A DNA stretch of 12,935 nt, taken from an uncultured Clostridia bacterium. Its GTDB lineage: Bacteria > Bacillota > Clostridia > TANB77 > CAG-508. A model generated the notes under the pieces. The model did no database searches and had not been told where the DNA came from. It worked only from the letters and a program-made list of their open reading frames with translations. Positions 8,328-12,935 of this stretch are shown in pieces. The translations under genes were made by a program, and so were the position numbers. Location: positions 1 through 12,935 of the forward strand of contig CANRQH010000031.1 in assembly GCA_947632745.1 (NCBI GenBank), in the 5' to 3' direction. How positions within the stretch are numbered: position 1 is the stretch's first letter; every line of letters begins with the position of its first letter.

Positions 8328-8366
8328 AAGTGATGCATTTGGGGACGGAGACAAAAAGCATCACTT
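8328..8366. repeat. Hairpin with G-rich loop between regulator and kinase genes
   Basis: A perfect 9-bp stem, AAGTGATGC (8328-8336) with GCATCACTT (8358-8366), encloses a 21-base loop containing ggggacggagac. The regulator stop codon (8361-8363) lies in the stem, and the kinase ribosome site follows directly. It could modulate the ratio of the two proteins or be a small REP-like insertion. The G-rich loop recalls, but does not match, the ttggggggac core of the repeat element in this window. Confidence 0.6.
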
Positions 8367-9029
8367 TAAAATGTAGCCTTGTCCACGCTTGGTTTCTAAC
8401 AATTCTTTTAAATTTAATTCTTCTAGTTTATTTCTTAACCTAGTTATATTAACAGTTAAAGTATTGTCATCTATAAAGCTATTGCTTTCCCATAAAAAAT
8501 CCATAATTTCATCTCTTGAAACAATTTTTCCTCTACGCTCTGTTAAATACTTTAATATTTTAAGTTCATTTTTTGTAAGTTCTATTGTTTTGTTGTCTTT
8601 ACTTAATGTACTGTTTGAAAGGTTTATCGTAAATTCTTTTTCATACATTTTGTCTTGTGAATTTTTTGTGTTACTTCTTTTTAATAGTGAAGCTATTTTT
8701 GCAAGTAATATTTGAATATTAAAAGGTTTTGTAACATAATGGTCTGCACCATAATTTATGCATACTAGCTCATCTATCTCATTATCTCTGCTTGTTATTA
8801 TAATTATTGGTACATTTGACTGTTTTCTAACTTCTCTGCAAATATATTCTCCATCCGCTTCTGGCAAATTTATGTCTAAAAGCAATAAGTCAGGATTTAT
8901 GTGAAAAATTTCTTCAACCATATTGTCAAATTTATTTAGAGTTTGAGCCTCATAACCATTATGAAGTAAAAATATTTTTAATTCATTTTTTAATTTTTCG
9001 TCATCTTCTACTATTAAGATTTTTTGCAT
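8361..9029 (-). CDS. bceR: BceR-type OmpR-family response regulator
   Basis: 222 residues. The receiver domain (1-118) has the acidic pair Asp9/Asp10, phospho-acceptor Asp52 in LLLLDINLP, Ser80 and the KPF lysine Lys101. The winged-helix DNA-binding domain (about 130-222) includes LTKNELKILKYLTERRG and the C-terminal TVNITRLRNKLEE...RGQGYILK pattern of the OmpR/PhoB family. It would be phosphorylated by the adjacent kinase and activate the transporter operon. Matching palindromes occur upstream of this gene and of the ATPase gene, so it probably also controls itself. ATG 9029 follows GAAAGGAA. Neighbours identify it as the Bce type rather than another OmpR branch. Confidence 0.93.
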   Translation of the reverse strand: MQKILIVEDDEKLKNELKIFLLHNGYEAQTLNKFDNMVEEIFHINPDLLLLDINLPEADGEYICREVRKQSNVPIIIITSRDNEIDELVCINYGADHYVTKPFNIQILLAKIASLLKRSNTKNSQDKMYEKEFTINLSNSTLSKDNKTIELTKNELKILKYLTERRGKIVSRDEIMDFLWESNSFIDDNTLTVNITRLRNKLEELNLKELLETKRGQGYILK

Positions 9030-9095
9030 GTTTTATATATTTCCTTTCAAAAGTATAATTTTTTTAAATTACAAATAAGAACTTATTCTATAAGC

Positions 9096-9101
9096 ATTAT
9101 A
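9096..9101 (-). promoter_or_regulatory. -10 box of the bceRS promoter
   Basis: TATAAT on the minus strand (9096-9101) lies 67 bases before the regulator ATG. The -35 position (9119-9124, GGTTAT) is poor and overlaps the edge of the palindrome at 9121-9142, as expected if the regulator activates its own promoter. Confidence 0.5.
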
Positions 9102-9120
9102 ACACAAAAAAGAAAAAAAT

Positions 9121-9142
9121 AACCTTACATTTTTGTAAGGTT
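9121..9142 (-). terminator. Palindrome serving as terminator and BceR-type operator
   Basis: AACCTTACA-TTTT-TGTAAGGTT is a perfect 9-bp inverted repeat, extended one more pair by the flanking bases. On the minus strand it is followed directly by a T-rich run (9105-9120), so it has the form of an intrinsic terminator for the SUFU-domain gene ending at 9214. Its core also fits TNACA-N4-TGTAA and shares half sites with 7282-7297, so it is probably also the operator of the regulator gene. Confidence 0.75.
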
Positions 9143-9213
9143 ACAATAATAATTTGGTATATATCAATAATCATTTTCCATAACAGCATTGCTTGGTATA
9201 TTTTTTATAACAT

Positions 9214-9888
9214 TTATATAACTGATTTTCTATTATAATTCGTTACATCACTTTCAATTTTTTCATACAATTCTTTAACACTAATTTGTTTATTAAGAAT
9301 CGCTTTTAATTCACTATCAGTAACTCCAACAAATTCAACAAAACATACTTTTCCATTTGGCGTATCTATTTCGTGAAATTTATCATCTGGTACTGTAATA
9401 AATCCAGTTATATTAGACTTTCTATTACAATCAATGCCTTCAGTTTGACCTGTATATAAGTATTCATAAACATTAAAAAGTTCTCCTTTTGTAAAAGTAA
9501 TTCTAGCAATAGATTGTAAGATACCACATATACACTGTATCTCACTTTCTTCGTTCTCATAATTATCTTTTTTTAGTTTCAAAGTAAATTCCATGCCATA
9601 TCCACTAACTTCTTTTATATTAGATTTCTTTTCGAACAACTCTGATAATCCATAAGTTATGAAATGCCAATAATCACCACCATCATAAACACTTATGCCT
9701 TGAAGCGGATCATTACCTCCTAATTCCCAACTTACTAAAGTTCCATAATGTTTTGGATCTTTTTGATTAGGATATACTCTATCACATAATTCAGTTATAG
9801 CATCCCAACCTGGTTCGTTTGTTTCTACATTTTTATTATTTTCATTTTCAATTTTATTTTTTTCCGTATACTTATCAAATAATTCCAT
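9214..9888 (-). CDS. Suppressor-of-fused (SUFU) domain protein
   Basis: 224 residues. After a charged 25-residue leader the SUFU domain begins with PGWDAITELCDRVYP (26-40), HYGTLVSWELGGNDPLQGI (47-65) and GGDYWHFITYGLSELF (70-85), followed by GYGMEFTLKL, which are characteristic motifs of bacterial SUFU proteins. The domain covers most of the chain to about residue 195, and there is no signal peptide or TM segment, so it is cytosolic. In bacteria this domain is known as an immunity-protein fold in polymorphic toxin systems and also occurs as orphan genes; no toxin gene is next to it here, so immunity is only a possibility. ATG 9888 has GGAGGAG eight bases upstream and its own promoter at 9914-9942. 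It is divergent from dpaB and ends at the terminator/operator palindrome. Confidence 0.9.
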   Translation of the reverse strand: MELFDKYTEKNKIENENNKNVETNEPGWDAITELCDRVYPNQKDPKHYGTLVSWELGGNDPLQGISVYDGGDYWHFITYGLSELFEKKSNIKEVSGYGMEFTLKLKKDNYENEESEIQCICGILQSIARITFTKGELFNVYEYLYTGQTEGIDCNRKSNITGFITVPDDKFHEIDTPNGKVCFVEFVGVTDSELKAILNKQISVKELYEKIESDVTNYNRKSVI

Positions 9889-9913
9889 AATCTATCTCCT
9901 CCAAATTATTATA

Positions 9914-9942
9914 ATTATATCATATGAGACATATAATTGCAA
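9914..9942 (-). promoter_or_regulatory. Promoter of the SUFU-domain gene
   Basis: Minus strand TTGCAA (9937-9942), a 17-base spacer and TATAAT (9914-9919) make a near-consensus vegetative promoter, with a start near 9907 and a leader of about 20 bases. Confidence 0.65.
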
Positions 9943-9993
9943 TTAATGATATAAAAATTTCGACAATTTTATTCAAAATTTCTTTTCTTATTT

Positions 9994-10002
9994 CATATTA
10001 TA
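9994..10002 (+). promoter_or_regulatory. Possible late-sporulation -10 element before dpaB
   Basis: CATATTATA fits the sigma-K -10 pattern CATANNNTA and lies 37 bases before the coding start, where a promoter is expected. No clear AC-type -35 is at the right distance, and such AT-rich strings arise by chance, so this rests mainly on the known mother-cell expression of dipicolinate synthase. Confidence 0.25.
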
Positions 10003-10038
10003 TATTAAATGTAATTTGAAAGGAGGATATGATGAATT

Positions 10039-10618
10039 TTGGAAGTTAAAAATAAAAAAATTGGATTTGTACTTACAGGTTCTTTTTGTACTTTTAGCAA
10101 AACTATTCCTAAAATAAAAGAACTAAAAAAGCTAGGAGCAGATATAATTCCTATCATGTCTTATAATAGTTACGATTTAGATACCAAATTTGGAAAAGCA
10201 AATGATTTTATAAAAGAAATAACTAAAATTTGTAACAAAGACATTATTCATACAATACAAGATGCAGAACCAATCCGGACCTAAACATTTAACAGATATA
10301 ATGATTGTTGCACCTGCAAGCGGAAATACAATGTCAAAGCTTGCATGTGATATAATAGATACTCCAGCCTTGATGGCTGTTAAATCTCACTTAAGAAATA
10401 ATTTACCAGTAGTTATTGCCCCATCTACTAATAATGGACTTGGTGCAAATTTAGTAAGCATTGGTAAACTTATTAATAGAAAAAACTACTACTTTGTTCC
10501 ATTTAAACAAGATAATCCTATAACAAAACCTAGGTCTATAGTATTTGACCCAGATTACATTATTAAAACAGTTGAACTTGCTCTTGATGGAGAGCAAATA
10601 GAACCTATACTTTTGTGA
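10039..10618 (+). pseudogene. dpaB: Dipicolinate synthase subunit B, frame broken by one surplus base
   Basis: Corrected length is 192 residues, close to the usual size. The flavoprotein-like fold shows KKIGFVLTGSFCTF near the N terminus, then IVAPASGNTMSKLACDIIDTP (about 89-109) and VVIAPSTNNGLG (124-135), strong DpaB signatures. With DpaA it makes dipicolinic acid, the calcium-chelating solute of the spore core, in the mother cell. The break is in ATCCGGACC near 10276; removing one C restores AEPIGPKHL. The start is uncertain: TTG 10039 lies 12 bases after AGGAGG, whereas ATG 10032 reads into frame only if one T of the tttt run at 10037-10040 is surplus, giving MNLEVKNKK, a more typical beginning. 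dpaA is not next to it, which is unusual. Confidence 0.87.
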
Positions 10619-10628
10619 ATATAAATAT

Positions 10629-10651
10629 ACCCACCTCTCAAACAGGTGGGT
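10629..10651. terminator. GC-rich hairpin between convergent genes
   Basis: ACCCACCT (10629-10636) pairs perfectly with AGGTGGGT (10644-10651) across a 7-base loop. It lies 10 bases after the dpaB stop and before the convergent dipeptidase stop at 10693. The T-run on either side is weak, so it is probably a bidirectional terminator of modest strength. Confidence 0.7.
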
Positions 10652-10692
10652 TACTATTGTCATATTCTTTTTTTATGTAGTAATTTTGTCAA

Positions 10693-11385
10693 TTAAATTA
10701 TGTTATCAAATACTCTATTAGCTTCAACTTGATTATATAATGCCTTTTTTTTGTTATAATAAAAAGCCCATTCTTTATCTCCATATGAAAAATGCCACCA
10801 TTCTCCATCATAGGGTGCAAAGCCTTCTTTCATCATCATTTCGCGTAATAATTTTCTGTTGTTTTTTGCTTTTTCGCTTAGATTTTCATTTTGATAATAA
10901 CACATTGTTGTACTATAATCCAATATTTCAGAACCAAAATCTATAATTTCATCTTTTTTTGCATCATAGATTGCAACATCAACTGCTCCACCTGTTGGGT
11001 GTCCTGAAACAATTGGAACAGCTATTTTTTCATGTATATATTCATACATTTCCATTTCATCTTCAAATTTATCTTTAACTTCTTCAAATATTTCATTGAA
11101 ATACTGTTCTTGTTTTTTTATATCTCTAAATCCATACACTACCATAAGTTTAAAATCATTATTAATATTTTTTAAATTTTTTGCTACTTTTATAAGTCTT
11201 TCATAAACTGATTTTCTTACAGCAATTTGATTTCCATATTCTATCATATTTATTCTTTTTTGATGCTTACCAATTACATAATCATCTTCTAATGGTAATA
11301 ATACAAATTCTTCTTTATTAGTTTCTTCATCATATTCTTTTATTGTTAATAAATCTTTGTATTTTACAAAATAATTATTTGCCAT
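10693..11385 (-). CDS. VanX-like D-Ala-D-Ala dipeptidase (peptidase family M15)
   Basis: 230 residues. Zinc and catalytic residues of M15 are in place: SGHPTGGAVD (127-136) gives the SxHxxGxAxD ligands His129 and Asp136, and EWWHF (195-199) gives the catalytic Glu195 and third ligand His198; Arg87 in YGFRD matches the conserved transition-state arginine of VanX. The enzyme would cleave D-Ala-D-Ala or a similar D,D-dipeptide. No signal peptide or TM segment is visible, so it acts in the cytosol, unlike most VanY enzymes. The ATG at 11385 is the only start before an upstream in-frame stop; its ribosome site is weak (GGAG about 20 bases away). It lies 46 bases after the racemase gene on the same strand. 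Without vanH/vanA, glycopeptide resistance is not implied; dipeptide turnover is more likely. Confidence 0.87.
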   Translation of the reverse strand: MANNYFVKYKDLLTIKEYDEETNKEEFVLLPLEDDYVIGKHQKRINMIEYGNQIAVRKSVYERLIKVAKNLKNINNDFKLMVVYGFRDIKKQEQYFNEIFEEVKDKFEDEMEMYEYIHEKIAVPIVSGHPTGGAVDVAIYDAKKDEIIDFGSEILDYSTTMCYYQNENLSEKAKNNRKLLREMMMKEGFAPYDGEWWHFSYGDKEWAFYYNKKKALYNQVEANRVFDNII

Positions 11386-11431
11386 TTGTTTATTTTCATT
11401 TTCTTCTCCGTTTTATCATATGGTATTCCTC

Positions 11432-12253
11432 CTATACTTCAATATCCATTAAATATTTTTTTCCATCTGTATTAATATTACCTAAAATTGTTGCTTTTAA
11501 AATCTCTCCTTTAGAAAATATAACATTTGCCGTGATTATTAATCCTGATGGTTGCATAATATCAATTTTTTGATTTTCTTGTTTCAAATATGCTTCTACC
11601 ATACATACTGCAGTTGTTCCTGACCCACATGCTGTTTCGTAAAAAATCGTATTGATTGCTTTAACCCAAACTATTGGATTAATTTTCAAAAATCCATCTG
11701 CTTTTTCACAAAACATTACACCAACTGCCTCACTCCATTCAAGACCATAGTCATGAATAAATTGCATACCAATATTTTTTAAATTACCTCGATTTTCAAG
11801 ATATTTTTCAGCTACCTCAGCTTGAATTACAATAGTGACCATTCCATTCATTCTAACAATAAAAATGCCTGGTTCTTTTTTCGTAATAACATTAGTTCCA
11901 TGATATAAAGGAATTTCACACCATGCTTTTCCATGTGCATCAACTCCGCAACTTACAATATCATTTGAATTTACAGTCATATCTAAAGAACCTTCTTTGC
12001 CTTTTAGATAAACAAATGCTGCACTTCTTGTTGCGTTTCCACAAAATTCTCCGCCTGCCATTTGTAATTCAGGTTTATTATTTAAATCAATAAACCCAAC
12101 TTGTTCAACATTAGAATGTTTAGCCATAATAGAATCATTAATAAGTTTTCTTTGTTCTTGAGTGTAACTTAATCCATATACAAAGGCTGTATCATTACCA
12201 GCTGGTCTATAAATTGAATATTCAATTTGAACTGATTTACTGCTATTTTTCAT
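11432..12253 (-). CDS. DapF-fold amino-acid racemase, resembling histidine racemase CntK
   Basis: 273 residues. The diaminopimelate-epimerase fold has two catalytic cysteines, here Cys71 in GGEFCGNATRSAA and Cys209 in ETACGSGTTAV, so PLP-independent two-base racemisation is expected. As far as I can recall the sequence, staphylococcal CntK shares YxPxGN near the start, EQVGFI, EFCGNAT, CGSG, a late QPxG and a C-terminal GxxxT..GK.Y; this protein matches that pattern better than true DapF, which carries MCGNGxRC and ACGTGA. No cntL or cntM homologue is in view, so the substrate (histidine or another amino acid) is open. The ATG at 12253 is chosen for its GAAAGGAA site; the GTG 33 bases upstream overlaps the preceding gene and has none. 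It lies 26 bases after the small unknown gene and 46 before the dipeptidase, so all three probably share a transcript. Confidence 0.8.
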   Translation of the reverse strand: MKNSSKSVQIEYSIYRPAGNDTAFVYGLSYTQEQRKLINDSIMAKHSNVEQVGFIDLNNKPELQMAGGEFCGNATRSAAFVYLKGKEGSLDMTVNSNDIVSCGVDAHGKAWCEIPLYHGTNVITKKEPGIFIVRMNGMVTIVIQAEVAEKYLENRGNLKNIGMQFIHDYGLEWSEAVGVMFCEKADGFLKINPIVWVKAINTIFYETACGSGTTAVCMVEAYLKQENQKIDIMQPSGLIITANVIFSKGEILKATILGNINTDGKKYLMDIEV

Positions 12254-12279
12254 ATTTAATTTTTTCCTTTCAAAAAAAT

Positions 12280-12543
12280 TTACCACTCGAATTTTATAGC
12301 AACCATTAATTGATTATCTTCAACAGTTTTAATAGTATTTTGATATTCATATTTTTGCCCTGTATAAAAAACTTTATATCCATTATTTCTCAATCTATTT
12401 TTACTGTATTCTAAAAATTGCATTGTATCTTCTTTAGATAAATCTTTCTTTATTCTTAATTCATAAAATGTACATACAATAAAATTGCTATCTTTTTCAA
12501 TTTTTTCGTCTAAATATTGTGCAACATCTTTTATTGTTACCAT
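12280..12543 (-). CDS. Small protein of unknown function, first gene of racemase operon
   Basis: 87 residues from ATG 12543, which follows AAAGGTGG; a longer frame begins upstream at 12606 but would run across the promoter. The protein reads MVTIKDVAQYLDEKI, then FIVCTFYELRIKKDLSKED, FLEYSKNRLRNNGYKVFYTG and a C-terminal DNQLMVAIKFEW. It looks like a compact alpha/beta cytosolic protein without membrane segment or cysteine cluster. I do not recognise a named family. It is separated by 26 bases from the racemase gene on the same strand, so the two are probably co-transcribed, but nothing in the sequence ties it to racemase function. Confidence 0.75.
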   Translation of the reverse strand: MVTIKDVAQYLDEKIEKDSNFIVCTFYELRIKKDLSKEDTMQFLEYSKNRLRNNGYKVFYTGQKYEYQNTIKTVEDNQLMVAIKFEW

Positions 12544-12577
12544 TTTACCACCTTTTTCAAACAAAATTTTTATATAC

Positions 12578-12606
12578 ATGATATCATAAAAAATTATAAA
12601 ATTCAA
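12578..12606 (-). promoter_or_regulatory. Promoter of the small protein/racemase/dipeptidase operon
   Basis: Minus strand TTGAAT (12601-12606), a 17-base spacer and TATCAT (12578-12583) form a plausible vegetative promoter ending about 35 bases before the ATG at 12543. Confidence 0.55.
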
Positions 12607-12664
12607 TACTTTATGTAAATTTTAGTCAATAAATGCCTATTTAATAATAATTTCTTTTTTTAAA

Positions 12665-12796
12665 GGTATAAAAGTTTATATTTATATATTTTGAAGTGAA
12701 TTGGGGGGACTGTTTTAGAAAATGTTATGAGCAAAGCGAATTACATTTTCTTAAATGGGGATAACGAAAAAATATATAAATATAAACTTTTATACC
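12665..12796. repeat. Palindrome-ended repeat element, copy 2
   Basis: The ends are perfect 28-bp inverted repeats (12665-12692 against 12769-12796), the longer of the two copies in this window. The shared core 12676-12785 matches copy 1 except for C to T at 12711 and T to A at 12767. The outer ten bases of each arm differ from copy 1 but are still complementary to each other. It lies between the divergent promoters of the racemase operon and the right-hand gene and has no coding capacity. The rest of 12544-12874 holds only those promoters. Confidence 0.85.
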
Positions 12797-12801
12797 GCCT
12801 A

Positions 12802-12830
12802 TTAACAAAACTTCATAAAAATTGTATAAT
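12802..12830 (+). promoter_or_regulatory. Promoter of the right-edge gene
   Basis: TTAACA (12802-12807), a 17-base spacer and TATAAT (12825-12830) lie five bases beyond the repeat element and 45 bases before the coding start. This looks like a vegetative rather than a sporulation promoter. Confidence 0.6.
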
Positions 12831-12874
12831 TTTGGATATTTTGGGAAATATTATTTTCAGGTGGTGATAAAATT

Positions 12875-12935
12875 ATGACAAGTAAAGAGCTTTTATATGT
12901 TGAAGACGCTTTAGGACATGAATGTTTTATGAAAA
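12875..12935 (+). CDS. Probable spore coat-type protein, 5' fragment
   Basis: Only 20 codons are inside the window: MTSKELLYVEDALGHECFMK. This beginning resembles small clostridial coat-associated (CotF-like, ferritin-like helical) proteins, which commonly open with a KELLYxEDALGHE stretch; the assignment rests on this short match alone. AGGTGG lies 11 bases before the ATG, and a TTAACA-N17-TATAAT promoter precedes it. The gene continues past the right edge. Confidence 0.6.
   Translation, partial: MTSKELLYVEDALGHECFMK

Noticed and set aside
8310..8354. N-terminal extension of the histidine kinase from a TTG start
   Set aside because: The added 15 residues are encoded by the intergenic hairpin; the ATG at 8309 has a good AAAGGAG site and begins like family members.
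10693..11385. Vancomycin-resistance operon
   Set aside because: Only a VanX-like enzyme is present; no VanH dehydrogenase, D-Ala-D-Lac ligase or VanRS pair is linked, and the two-component system here belongs to the Bce type.

Overview
The window comes from a very AT-rich, low-GC Gram-positive bacterium, most likely a spore-forming member of the Clostridia. The reasons are strong AGGAGG-type ribosome binding sites, a dipicolinate synthase B gene, the start of what looks like a spore-coat gene, and a Bce-type antimicrobial-peptide resistance module. No genome-wide marker is present, so the genus cannot be fixed.

Region A (1-3871, minus strand) is a three-gene operon with its own promoter: a small uncharacterised protein, a membrane protein with two Rossmann/RCK-like (TrkA-N) domains and a C-terminal ryanodine-receptor (RyR) domain, and a TIR-domain protein carrying at least 16 MORN repeats that runs off the left edge. 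TIR domains make NAD-derived signals, and RyR is a predicted ligand-binding module. The pair therefore looks like a membrane-effector signalling or anti-phage system and is the most interesting part of the window.

Region B (3800-4270) holds no convincing gene. It contains an imperfect long inverted repeat and one copy of a palindrome-ended repeat element. The second copy is at 12665-12796.

Region C (4271-9143, minus strand) is a complete Bce-type module: response regulator, intramembrane-sensing histidine kinase, ABC ATPase and ten-TM permease. Two TTACA-N4-TGTAA boxes, one before the regulator gene and one before the ATPase gene, fit autoregulation plus induction of the transporter. The one before the regulator also looks like the terminator of the upstream gene. 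The ATPase reading frame is broken twice and the permease frame once, each by one surplus base.

Region D (9214-10651) has a suppressor-of-fused (SUFU) domain gene on the minus strand, diverging from dpaB on the plus strand. dpaB is also broken by one surplus base. Three of the four frame breaks lie at the pentamer CGGAC/GTCCG, which I find nowhere else in the window, so a systematic sequence error or site-specific insertion process is more likely than ordinary decay.

Region E (10693-12606, minus strand) is a three-gene operon: a small unknown protein, a DapF-fold amino-acid racemase close to the histidine racemase CntK, and a VanX-like D-Ala-D-Ala dipeptidase. Region F (12607-12935) holds the second repeat element, a good promoter and the first 20 codons of a probable coat protein.
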